NCBI RefSeq assembly: GCF_007752135.1
Contig: NZ_CP036298.1
Coordinates: 4,960,001 to 5,024,000, forward strand
DNA: 64,000 bases
DNA from: Aureliella helgolandensis
GTDB taxonomy: Bacteria > Planctomycetota > Planctomycetia > Pirellulales > Pirellulaceae
Direction: 5' to 3'
Positions 48,901 through 56,694 of this stretch are shown here, piece after piece. Numbering within the stretch: position 1 is the stretch's first letter; the number at the start of each line of letters is the position of its first letter. The position numbers and the translations under genes are program-made. The notes under the pieces were generated by a model. It made no database searches, had not been told where the DNA came from, and saw only the letters and a list, made by a program, of their open reading frames with translations.

Positions 48901-51106
48901 GCGACGCAACCCGCACTTCGCGCCGCCCGATCCTCGCAAACAACTGGTCGGGCCGAACAACCCTCCGGTGTATCCGGCTAAAAGCCCGCAGAAGCGGTTT
49001 CATAGTTTCGAGCAGTCTGGGCGTTTCACATCGGCCTGTTCGGCAATGGTCTATCGTGACGAATTGCTGTTTCCGCGTGAGACGACCACTCAGCATGCCT
49101 TTACCTGCGAACCATTTCACAACTTGGTCCAGCATAACGTGATTGTCGAGGACGGCGTGAGTTTCACTTCCCATCGTGATCCGGCCGAAACCGATACGGA
49201 CTTTTTTGCGTCGAAAGATCGCTGGTGCCGTCCCGTGATGGCTCGCACGGGTCCGGATGGCGCCTTGTGGATTGTTGATATGTATCGGTACATGATCGAG
49301 CATCCCGAGTGGCTGACGCCGGAAGGTCGTAAGGAACTCGAGCCGTTCTATCGTGAGGGGGCCGATCGAGGGCGAATCTATCGCGTGTTCCCCACAGGGC
49401 AAAAGGCTCGCCAGATCAAAAACCTCGCAGCGTTGGACACCCCGGAGTTAGTTACAGCTTTGGACAGCCCCAATGGCCCACAACGCGATCTAGCCGGACA
49501 GCTTCTCCAATGGCGCGGCGACAAGTCGGCTGCCCCCTTGCTCGAACAAATGGCCCAGCAATCCTCGAACCCGCTCGGTCGTCTTCACGCACTCGGTACT
49601 CTCGACGGGCTCGGTATGCTTTCGCCCAGACTTGTCCAGCAGGCGCTCGGCGATGAACATGCTGGTGTGAGACGTCACGCAATTCTCCTAGCGGAACCGC
49701 TGGCGGAGCAACAGGACGATCTGCTACTGGCTGCCTTAAAACTCGTCGATGACCCTGATGCCAAGGTGCGACTTCAATTGGCGTGTACACTGGGTCAGTG
49801 GCCAGGGCGAGACTCCGCCGGTGCATTGGCCGAACTGTCAAGCACTGTCGCCGCTGATCCCTACCTTGCAGCAGCCGTTACCAGTTCCATCAATCAGCAC
49901 AACCTGGGCGATGTATTGACGATCGCATTGGCCGAGCGTGAAGACCCGGAGTCAGGCCAACTGGTTGGACAGTTGCTGGCTTTGTCCGTGGCCTTCGACA
50001 ATCGCTCGGCCACGCTGGATGGATTGGAGGCCATACTTCGCATCGATCAAGACGCCGACGTGGCGTGGCAATTCGAAACCGTAGCTGGACTGCTCGATGC
50101 AATGGAGCGGCATGGCACTTCGTTAGCAGCACTGGTTCGTGAGGAAGACGATCGCGGCCAGGAAGTACTTCGTCAAGTTGCGGCGTTCACCGACCTCGCC
50201 CGTACGACGAGTTTGAATGCGGAGGCGAGCAGCTCTCTCCGCGCGGCTGCGGTCCGACTGCTGGCTCGTCATCCGGACCAACGGGCCGAAGATCTTCGCC
50301 AATTGCAACGGCTGCTGACGCCGCAGACTCCTCCCGCAATACAGCTCGCGATCGTTCGCCATCTGGGTAGCCAATCGGATCCAGCCATTGGCGAAATCTT
50401 GTTAGCCGGCTGGCGCAGCCACGCGCCAGCGTTGCGGTCGGAAACTCTGAGCGTTCTTGCCAGTCGATCTGCTTGGCTGACGGCCTTACTGGACTCCATC
50501 GAGAACGGTCAAGTAGCACGCGCAGACATCGATGCTACCACGCGTCAATCGCTTTTGGCCCACCGAGACAAGGCGATTCGAGCACGTATCACTACGCTTC
50601 TTGCTGACGCCAGCAGCACGGATCGCCGCAAGGTATTGCTCGAACATCAAGCAGTTCTCAAGCTGGCTGGCTCACCCCTGCGGGGGCAGCCTGTGTTCAA
50701 TAAACATTGCGCCAACTGCCACAAGCTGGATGGCGTTGGCCATGACATTGGTCCTAACCTGCGATCACTGACCGATTCGAAACCAAGCAGCCTACTTTCA
50801 TCGATCCTTGATCCCAGCGCGGCCGTCGATGGAAAATTTGTGACCTATATCGTGCTGGCCGACGATGGTCGCACATTCACTGGCATGATCGCTTCGGAAA
50901 CCGCTAACAGCATCACGCTGGTGGAAAAGGAGAACAAACAACATGTGATTCTCCGCACCCAAATAGAGGACATCCGCAGCACCGGCAAGTCGCTGATGCC
51001 CGACGGTCTCGAAAACGACATCACGCATCAGGACTTCGCCGACCTGATTGCTTATATCCGAGCGCAAGACTCTAAACAGCAGCCGCCCCTAAACGGAAGC
51101 AAGTAA
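45950..51106 (+). CDS. Giant exported ceramidase-like - LamG - propeller - HEAT - heme-binding protein
   Basis: This 1718-residue protein has AAGGAGAG 7 nt before its ATG and an N-terminal export signal (VIVRCLCFVAALCVSRPAASAEG). Order: neutral-ceramidase-like domain, about 40-480 (FRAGAAAVDVTPTHFPVIVNG, SATHSHSAPSAM, GIMSQGTSGDSMW); LamG, about 500-715 (DSRPVAYWRMNEMSGSQAIDTIGNHHGVY, SVELWFWNGLP, LSNVAIYDRILSQDEITTH); PVC propeller, about 760-1140 (VRPGYEIELVAAEPLVKDPVAIAWGTDGRLWVAEMGDYP); HEAT-like repeats, about 1160-1560; C-terminal planctomycete heme-binding domain with CANCH near 1587 (GVGHDIGPNLRSLTDS, ending DFADLIAYIRAQ). A hydrolase linked to a redox module suggests sequential attack on one substrate; this is inference. 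Not in an obvious operon except with the Dabb gene. Confidence 0.9.
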   Translation: MPDHASRRSFLANPVIVRCLCFVAALCVSRPAASAEGQAPANSVFRAGAAAVDVTPTHFPVIVNGNFNEVEATRAHDRLMSRAVVLDDGRFRLAIVVVDSLMVPRELLDSAKEMAHKATGIPTERMLISATHSHSAPSAMACLGSRADPDYQQFLTRQIAKSIQQAVDNLAAAKVGWTVVHDAEHNHCRRWIYRPDRIATDPFGVHNVRAHMHPGHQSPDHIAPSGPADPDLSLLSIQSAEGRPIAVLANYAMHYYGTSPVSADFCGRFGDRLADLIGIEAGAPTFVGIMSQGTSGDSMWMDYSEPAPRRDLEKYTLEVAGVAHEAYQAIEYGRWVSLAMAETTIKLRRRTADPQRLEWAQSVLAEMGDRLPQSRQEIYAREQIYLHDEPEVEIKLQAIRIGELGITAIPNEVYGITGLKLKAQSPLQPTFNIELANGAEGYIPPPEQHALGGYTTWPARTAGLEVQAEPKIVATLLELLEKVADKPRRSPVAPASGYNTAVLDSRPVAYWRMNEMSGSQAIDTIGNHHGVYENGVAFYLPGFDTGSAISHRAAHFAGGCMQAAARDLGETYSVELWFWNGLPHDARPVTGYFFSRGTPGSKEAAGDHLGIGGTSMESANAGKLIFFNGNAKNELQVGVTVIQPKTWNHVVLVRDGPRVAAYLNGNKTPEFRGEATISRSTNADDLFVGGRNDGFASFEGKLSNVAIYDRILSQDEITTHLKMSGVEIPETLSKISSETGAANAANLNSPQPDDPPLSPADSLAATLVRPGYEIELVAAEPLVKDPVAIAWGTDGRLWVAEMGDYPLGMDGQGKPGGRIRFLEDTSGNGTYDRSTVFLDGVRFPTGVMPWRDGVLITAAPEILYAEDTNGDGRADKREVLYSGFQEGNQQLRVNGLSWGLDNWIYCASGAHHGGYGADRQLRAVKTNKTLTLGSRDFRFRPDSGELDPQSGPSQYGRNRDDWGNWFGQQNSHPLWHFALQDQYLRRNPHFAPPDPRKQLVGPNNPPVYPAKSPQKRFHSFEQSGRFTSACSAMVYRDELLFPRETTTQHAFTCEPFHNLVQHNVIVEDGVSFTSHRDPAETDTDFFASKDRWCRPVMARTGPDGALWIVDMYRYMIEHPEWLTPEGRKELEPFYREGADRGRIYRVFPTGQKARQIKNLAALDTPELVTALDSPNGPQRDLAGQLLQWRGDKSAAPLLEQMAQQSSNPLGRLHALGTLDGLGMLSPRLVQQALGDEHAGVRRHAILLAEPLAEQQDDLLLAALKLVDDPDAKVRLQLACTLGQWPGRDSAGALAELSSTVAADPYLAAAVTSSINQHNLGDVLTIALAEREDPESGQLVGQLLALSVAFDNRSATLDGLEAILRIDQDADVAWQFETVAGLLDAMERHGTSLAALVREEDDRGQEVLRQVAAFTDLARTTSLNAEASSSLRAAAVRLLARHPDQRAEDLRQLQRLLTPQTPPAIQLAIVRHLGSQSDPAIGEILLAGWRSHAPALRSETLSVLASRSAWLTALLDSIENGQVARADIDATTRQSLLAHRDKAIRARITTLLADASSTDRRKVLLEHQAVLKLAGSPLRGQPVFNKHCANCHKLDGVGHDIGPNLRSLTDSKPSSLLSSILDPSAAVDGKFVTYIVLADDGRTFTGMIASETANSITLVEKENKQHVILRTQIEDIRSTGKSLMPDGLENDITHQDFADLIAYIRAQDSKQQPPLNGSK

Positions 51107-51182
51107 CCATGAATTCGATCACGGCACCAGCAGCCTGGCAGATACAAGACATTTTGCTGAGATTACTCGTTGAGGTGGCGCG

Positions 51183-51506
51183 ATGACCGCGAAAACGTTC
51201 GCTATTGAACACACGGTAACATTCCGGCTGCTTCACTCGCAGGGCTCGCCGGAAGAAGCGGACTTTCTGAACGCGGCGTCGGAACTCACCGCCATTCCCG
51301 GCGTGCAGCACTTTCAAATCCGTCGGCAGTCGAGTTCAAAGAATCCACACACCTTCGGCATTTCGATGCAATTCGAGACGCACCGCGAATACCTTGCCTA
51401 CTGCGAGCACCCTGCTCACGTGGATTTCGTCCAGCAGCGATGGCTGACTGAGGTAGCCGAGTTTCAGGAAGCCGATTTCGAGCCGCTAACAACCCTCAAG
51501 CAGTAG
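51183..51506 (+). CDS. Dabb (stress-responsive alpha/beta barrel) domain protein
   Basis: This 107-residue cytosolic ferredoxin-like-fold protein has GAGGTGG 4 nt before its ATG. Family pattern: AIEHTVTFRLLHSQGSPEEADFLNAASELTAIPGVQHFQIRRQSSSKNPHTFGISMQFETHREYLAYCEHPAHVDFVQQRWLTEV, with the early IEHTV-F strand and the HPAHVDFV segment typical of Dabb proteins. Members include plant olivetolic acid cyclase, but most bacterial ones have no known reaction. It is 76 nt downstream of the giant ceramidase fusion on the same strand. Confidence 0.87.
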   Translation: MTAKTFAIEHTVTFRLLHSQGSPEEADFLNAASELTAIPGVQHFQIRRQSSSKNPHTFGISMQFETHREYLAYCEHPAHVDFVQQRWLTEVAEFQEADFEPLTTLKQ

Positions 51507-51832
51507 AGAGAAGTCTCCAGAAATCCAACATTTCGAATGATTACAACTTTCGTTCTCTTGAGCGGCGGTTTTTCTTTGCCGCAGTTCCTGTGTTTGAATG
51601 GTGGATTGATGGTCAGTCGTAGCCAGGAAGCTGACACGGCGAAAGAAAGCCGACGCTCGGCGGGGTGATCCAACCACCAAGGCTGTGAACGATGTCTAGC
51701 GTCTCCCCTTGGAAGACATGCTCTGGGGCGTCCCTAATTCGCCTAAATGGGCTTGCACGCCGTGCAGCCACCAGAGCAGGCCGCCACTGGGGCAGCATTG
51801 GGAACGTGAAAACGAACATGCTCAAACCGTCG
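51507..51832. other. Intergenic region, probably decayed sequence
   Basis: About 325 bases lie between convergent units. Minus-strand frames here are interrupted; one reading (GAPEHVF-like, 51613-51885) overlaps the 30-codon signal-peptide frame below and may be the out-of-frame continuation of the same lost gene. No strong terminator was found. Confidence 0.4.
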
Positions 51833-51925
51833 TCATGGCAGGAACGCTCTTGCCAGCCCCTCAGTGCTCGCGGCACCGAACACAATCAATGTCCCGAGGA
51901 TCAGAACCGAGCGGATGGTGTTCAT
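51833..51925 (-). pseudogene. Truncated signal-peptide frame coupled to tctA
   Basis: An ATG overlaps the tctA stop (ATGA). It encodes 30 residues forming a clean signal peptide (MNTIRSVLILGTLIVFGAAS, then TEGLARAFLP) and then a TGA. That is an export signal with no mature protein behind it. The next frame stays open for another 70 or so codons, so a frameshift in a small exported gene that belonged to the tct operon is likely; a genuine 30-residue membrane peptide is the alternative. Confidence 0.4.
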
Positions 51926-53472
51926 CTGGCTGAGGGGCGGCCAGCTTCCGAGTTGCGTTGACGCTCTCGCTGGGAGGATTGCCAGATCGCAACCACAAGT
52001 CCAACCAAAACAAGAGCTAGCGCAATTGAAAGCGGTCGACTGACGAGTCCCATTGGGCTGCCTTCGGACGCGGTAAGCGATTGTACGAATCGCTCTTCAA
52101 GGGGACCTCCCAGAATAATCCCGAGAACAACGGGACCGAGCGGGAAACCTCGACGGGTCAGGAGCAAGCCGATCAATCCCATCACTAGCATCGTGATGAC
52201 ATCGAAAGAACTTCCGTTGAGCGCAAACGAGCCCGTGATGCAAAAGACAATGATCAGCGGGAAGAGAATCGCTTTGGGGATGCTTAAGATCTTGCCGCTT
52301 AACCGAATCGCGAGAAAGCCGACGGGAATCAGTACCAGATTAGCCATCAAGAAGATCAGGTAGATGGAGAAGACTAGAGAGCTTTGCTCGTTAAAGATTT
52401 GAGGACCGGGGGTCACGTTTTTCATCATCAGCACCCCGATCACGATGGCTGTAATGGAGTCCCCTGGAATGCCGAACACGAGCGCTGGGATCCAGCTCCC
52501 CGCCAACGCGGCATTGTTTGCCGTGGTCGCGTCACCGATGCTGTGGAGGGTCTCCGTCTCCATGGAATCTTCGCTGGACGCTGCTCTTCTCGAAGCGGCG
52601 AATGACACCCACGAGGCGATATCGGCGCCAGCGCCGGGCAGCATGCCGACGAGAATGCCGAGGAAGCTGGACCGCGCAGTGCCGGCCTTATGGTGGCGGA
52701 ACCGATCGCCGAACTCATGAAATGCGGACGCGATCGTCGCAGCCCATCGCCGCTGCGGCGGCAACGACTGATCGGATGAAGACAGACTGCGCGCGTCGCC
52801 TTGGGATAAGATGAGCAACACTTCCGAAAGACCAAACAAACCGATCATTGCGGGAATGAAAGAGATGCCCTGATAGAGTGAGGGAATGCCGAAAGTGAAA
52901 CGGGGCTCCATGTGCGCCGCACTGAGACCGATGGTCGACAAAAACAGCCCTAACAGCAGGCTCAACAGAGCTTTGCTTTTCGGGCCGTGGGCGACCAGAA
53001 TGGCACAGGTCAGACCGATCAGGTAAAGCCAAAAATACTCGGTGACGGAGAACCAACTGGCAACCCGCGCGAGCTGTTGGCCCACCAGCATCATAACGAC
53101 AGCCCCCACGATACCTCCGAATGCGCTACAGAGGAGGGCCAGCCCGAGGACGCGCTCGCTTTCTCCCCGCTTGGAAAACGCATACGCGTCGTCCGCATAG
53201 GCCGCCGATGCCGGCGTACCCGGGATGCGGAGAAGAACCGTGGGCAGGTCGCCGGAAAAAATTGCGCACGCCACCATGGTGACAATGGCTGCCAACGCCG
53301 CGACCGGATCCATCCAATAGGCGATAGGAACAAACAGGGCCACCGCCATCGTTGCGGTGAGGCCCGGAATCGCGCCGACGAAGATGCCGTAGACCGCCGA
53401 CGCGATGACGATCAGCCAGACATCCCAGCGTCCGAAAACTTCGGTCAAGGCTTGGAAAAACTCTTCGTTCAT
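51922..53472 (-). CDS. tctA: Tripartite tricarboxylate transporter, large permease TctA
   Basis: This is a 516-residue membrane protein with about 11-12 hydrophobic helices. TctA signatures: YGIFVGAIPGLTATMAVALFVPIAYWMDPVAALAAIV, IPGTPASAAYADDAYAFSKRGE (G-T-P-x-S), LGMLPGAGADIASWVSFAASRRA, and NNAALAGSWIPALVFGIPGDSITAIVIGVLMMKNV. The ATG at 53472 has AGGAA just upstream; a longer reading to 53517 is less likely. It forms the channel half of a secondary transporter with TctB and the binding protein TctC, encoded here as one fused chain directly upstream. It belongs to a minus-strand operon beginning with a BNR-family protein. The substrate could be a citrate-like or sugar-derived acid. Confidence 0.93.
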   Translation of the reverse strand: MNEEFFQALTEVFGRWDVWLIVIASAVYGIFVGAIPGLTATMAVALFVPIAYWMDPVAALAAIVTMVACAIFSGDLPTVLLRIPGTPASAAYADDAYAFSKRGESERVLGLALLCSAFGGIVGAVVMMLVGQQLARVASWFSVTEYFWLYLIGLTCAILVAHGPKSKALLSLLLGLFLSTIGLSAAHMEPRFTFGIPSLYQGISFIPAMIGLFGLSEVLLILSQGDARSLSSSDQSLPPQRRWAATIASAFHEFGDRFRHHKAGTARSSFLGILVGMLPGAGADIASWVSFAASRRAASSEDSMETETLHSIGDATTANNAALAGSWIPALVFGIPGDSITAIVIGVLMMKNVTPGPQIFNEQSSLVFSIYLIFLMANLVLIPVGFLAIRLSGKILSIPKAILFPLIIVFCITGSFALNGSSFDVITMLVMGLIGLLLTRRGFPLGPVVLGIILGGPLEERFVQSLTASEGSPMGLVSRPLSIALALVLVGLVVAIWQSSQRERQRNSEAGRPSAR

Positions 53473-53572
53473 TTCCTGATCATTCCCAGGCGGAGCGCCC
53501 CGATTAAAAAGTTGCAAGGCGTCAATTCACTCCCCAACGCTCGATCGTTCATGGCTTCTATCCCGCCCGGCG

Positions 53573-54916
53573 TCACCAGCCGAGCCATCCCCAGGGCAGA
53601 GGAACACCGAGGAACCGGGAGAAAATCTGGAATAGCAACAGCGGGGCTGCCAGCGTCACTACGGCGGCTGTCCGCCAGGACGCCTGAAACGCGAGCATCA
53701 AACCGCCCAGCAGCATGCCTGTGGCGATTACGTAACCCACCACCGGACTGAGCCCCACAAAGGCCAGCACTCCGGCCACCACCCCAATGATCGGACCATT
53801 CCTCACGGTCCCACCTGAATCCGCTTCCCCAAGACTTTGGAATCCTAACGTGATAACCAATAGCGCCAGTCCGCCTAACAAGCTTGGGAAAAACCATGCT
53901 CCGACAACCGCCTTACCTGCTTCGGCAAATACGGGCGTGCTGAGCGTCTTACCGAATCGACGATCTGTCGTGTCCAGGAATGCGGTGAAGGCATGGGGCT
54001 CTGCGAGGCTCATATGAAAACCGGACTGTTGCATGAAGCGCGCGAACTCATCGCTGCGCGATACTGTTCTAACAGCGGCCTGCATCGTTTTCAGGCGATC
54101 AGGGGGCACCCCATGGGGATACAACAAGCCGCGCCAGCTTCCCAAACTCCAGTCGATTCCCTGTTCCGCGAATGTTAATATCTCCGGCGACGCTGGCAAA
54201 CGCTGCGGTGACATCACCCCGAGGCAGCGAATTTCCCCGGCTTCCAGCAGCGCCTTCGCTTCAGGAACCGAGCAGGATACCAAGTCGATCCCTCCCGCCA
54301 TCAGTTCCTGAAGTGACGGTGCCGCGCCATTGATCGAGATCCAGGTGACCTTATCAGTCGGCAACTCCTGCCGCGCCAACCAGCCAATCATGGCGACATG
54401 CCAAATGCCTCCCGCCGCTGTACCCGACGCCTTGAGTGGACGCTGCGTCGCCGCGATCGACTGCTCTAGATCGGCCGGGGAAGTCCAAGTCGAATCGGAC
54501 CGTACGAAAATTGCGGCGCTGTCCTGGTTCAGTAATCCAAGGGGCTCGAAATCGGTCGGCCCAACCGCACTGAGCCCGCGGTGATGGAGCATATTCAGTT
54601 CGACGGTGCCGATGGTGAGGGTGTAGCCATCCGGACGCGCCAGCGCCCCACGCGTATGGCCGGTCACGCCGCCCCCGCCGGTCGCATTGACCACATTGAC
54701 TGGTACACCGAGTTCCGCTTCCAACAAAACGGCCACCTGTCGCGCCAACCGGTCGGTTCCGCCACCTGCGGACCAGGGACAGATCAAGGTGACCGGCCGC
54801 GCAGGAAACTGCGAGCCGGTATTGCATCCCGTCACCCAACAGACCAACGTCGCGATCCAGAAAACCCTGAAGCCAGAGGCGATCAGGCATCTATCGAATC
54901 CTGCACTCGTGGTCAT
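53573..54916 (-). CDS. TctC-TctB fusion: lipoprotein binding domain joined to small permease
   Basis: This is a 447-residue protein with two normally separate subunits. Residues 1-31 form a lipoprotein-type leader (FWIATLVCWVTGCNT; Cys31 is the lipidation site). Residues about 35-325 are the TctC/Bug periplasmic binding protein (RPVTLICPWSAGGGTDRLARQVAVLLEAELGVPVNVVNATGGGGVTGHTRGALARPDGYTL; WISINGAAPSLQELMAGGIDLV). Residues about 335-447 hold four hydrophobic helices matching TctB (FFPSLLGGLALLVITLGFQSL, GPIIGVVAGVLAFVGLSPVVGYVIATGMLLGGLMLAF). The start lies 3 nt after the BNR gene stop, and tctA follows about 100 nt later, completing the system. A tethered binding domain cannot diffuse, so transport mechanics should differ from classic TctABC. 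Confidence 0.9.
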   Translation of the reverse strand: MTTSAGFDRCLIASGFRVFWIATLVCWVTGCNTGSQFPARPVTLICPWSAGGGTDRLARQVAVLLEAELGVPVNVVNATGGGGVTGHTRGALARPDGYTLTIGTVELNMLHHRGLSAVGPTDFEPLGLLNQDSAAIFVRSDSTWTSPADLEQSIAATQRPLKASGTAAGGIWHVAMIGWLARQELPTDKVTWISINGAAPSLQELMAGGIDLVSCSVPEAKALLEAGEIRCLGVMSPQRLPASPEILTFAEQGIDWSLGSWRGLLYPHGVPPDRLKTMQAAVRTVSRSDEFARFMQQSGFHMSLAEPHAFTAFLDTTDRRFGKTLSTPVFAEAGKAVVGAWFFPSLLGGLALLVITLGFQSLGEADSGGTVRNGPIIGVVAGVLAFVGLSPVVGYVIATGMLLGGLMLAFQASWRTAAVVTLAAPLLLFQIFSRFLGVPLPWGWLGW

Positions 54917-54919
54917 TGC

Positions 54920-56518
54920 TCAATTTCTAAAAAACACGGGAACTGCCCATTTGCCGAACTCGATCGTATCGGCCTTTTCACAGTGCTTTTGATAAACGGT
55001 GCAGTAATTTGCCGAACGCTTGAGATCGAAAAGTCGCACCTCTGGAAGCGCCACTTTTTCAAACCCCTGCTCAAGCAAGACGTGGCTTTGGCTATCTCCG
55101 TTGCGATCAGGCTCGGGGCTGAGAAAATAGACCATCCCGCTCTGTGTGCAACGCGCCGCCTTTTTCCCTTCGATTGGGACGCAAAGAAATACCGCGCCGT
55201 CGAAGGCCTTGGGACGCTCCGCGAGAGCGTAGCCTCGGTCCGTAAATAGTGTCGCGCCCACGTCGAACGGCTCGACAGCCATTTCGTCAATTGACAGCGC
55301 GCCCTTCTGTTGAGCCTTCAGTTCCTTGCCGTCCTCGTGTTTCTTAACCGGAGATGGTGGCTCCATCTTGCGTTCCACCCCGCCAGACGCTTCCCTGACC
55401 AATTGCCGCAATTTCACCGAGTCCGTGACGGCTCTCCCCGCAGCGACATCTTCTTCCCGGAAACTGGCAAAGAGAATGTGCCGGTCGCCCGTGCGACTGT
55501 AGTCGTAGATGATGTGAATGACGCCGTCGGTGTCCTGTTGACCGTCCGGGTAGGAGACGCCCGCGCGATCATCGAGCATCAGTCCGCCCGTCCAATTCTT
55601 ACCATCATCTTTGGAAATAAACGCCATCAAATGCGAACGCCCGGTTCTCTCGTCGATAGGACCGTGCTTGACCAGCAGGAGATTTCCCGACGCGAGCCGT
55701 CGAACGAAAAAGCGGGCGCTGGGATGCGCGATCGCCGAGGGGGTCAGTTCGGGCCAGGTTTTTCCCCGATCGTTAGAGACGCTTTCGCCGATTCCGTATT
55801 TCGTCCGGACTAACAGCCAGATCGATTCGTCACGCCGCTCGATAAACATGTGTTCATCGAAAGCGCGCATCTCTTCGGGGACATTGCAACCGCCGCGTCG
55901 CGACCAGCTTTTCCCCTGATCGGACGAGACAATCATGCGAGCGCTTTCGTCGGTCGTACGCCAGGTCGAAGCCGGTAACGCCCATTCGCCGGTCGATAGG
56001 ACCAGCGGTTTGCACATCATGACTCCGTCGGTGACCCGCTCCGGTTTTCCGTAGAGCGGCTGCTCCGCCTCGGGATCTTCGATTTCCAAAAACCAAACAC
56101 CGGCGATGTTTCCCATGTGGCCGATCGCCTGCGCCCAGACGAGCCGCAATTTCCCATCCGGCGCAATCCATAATTCCGGATCGTAGGCGCGAACCGGTCC
56201 CCCCGCGTCCGGATCGACGACAAGCACTTCCTTCCAGGTGGTCCCGCCATCGCCGCTGGTGGAGAGGACGACGTAGTTATTCAGGTCTTCGCCCGGTGTC
56301 TTGCCGGCATACCAGGTCGCCCAAAGTCGACCGCCTTTCGAAACGGCGAGGCTGGGAATGCCCGCGAAGGCCCGATTCGTCACCGCCTGCAAAGCCTTGG
56401 GGGGACCGATGTATTGCGGCGGTTCCAAAAAAAGAGAATCCTGCGCCCTGAGGTTCCCCATCGCAACGACAACGATAGAAAGGGCGAGGAGAATAATTCG
56501 ATTTGTAAACAATTTCAT
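54920..56518 (-). CDS. Exported BNR/sialidase-like protein with an unassigned C-terminal domain
   Basis: This is a 532-residue protein with signal peptide MKLFTNRIILLALSIVVVAMGNLRAQ; upstream in-frame methionines would bury it. The BNR_2/sialidase-type six-blade propeller has four Asp boxes (STSGDGGTTW, SSDQGKSW, SNDRGKTW, SKDDGKNW). The strand that in true sialidases reads FRIP is FAGIPSLAV, so the usual first catalytic Arg is missing and sialidase activity is doubtful. After a linker (KKHEDGKELKAQQKG), residues about 424-530 form a domain (LFTDRGYALAE..., GFEKVALPEVRLF, VYQKHCEKADTIEFGKWAV) also found at the C-terminus of the next gene upstream. It is translated almost contiguously into the TctC-TctB gene. 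Confidence 0.85.
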   Translation of the reverse strand: MKLFTNRIILLALSIVVVAMGNLRAQDSLFLEPPQYIGPPKALQAVTNRAFAGIPSLAVSKGGRLWATWYAGKTPGEDLNNYVVLSTSGDGGTTWKEVLVVDPDAGGPVRAYDPELWIAPDGKLRLVWAQAIGHMGNIAGVWFLEIEDPEAEQPLYGKPERVTDGVMMCKPLVLSTGEWALPASTWRTTDESARMIVSSDQGKSWSRRGGCNVPEEMRAFDEHMFIERRDESIWLLVRTKYGIGESVSNDRGKTWPELTPSAIAHPSARFFVRRLASGNLLLVKHGPIDERTGRSHLMAFISKDDGKNWTGGLMLDDRAGVSYPDGQQDTDGVIHIIYDYSRTGDRHILFASFREEDVAAGRAVTDSVKLRQLVREASGGVERKMEPPSPVKKHEDGKELKAQQKGALSIDEMAVEPFDVGATLFTDRGYALAERPKAFDGAVFLCVPIEGKKAARCTQSGMVYFLSPEPDRNGDSQSHVLLEQGFEKVALPEVRLFDLKRSANYCTVYQKHCEKADTIEFGKWAVPVFFRN

Positions 56519-56694
56519 GAAACCAGGTGTTTCTCTAGAGGATAGGATCGCTTCCAACTTTGCTAAACAAGCAACCCAAAGCGTAAGCGAAGAATGGCTC
56601 TCGGTCACTCGCGAACTCATCGCGTTATGCTTTTTCGGTAGGCGTTAGTGAGACGACTATAGCAACGAGCCGTTCAAGGATGGTCAAGGTCACT

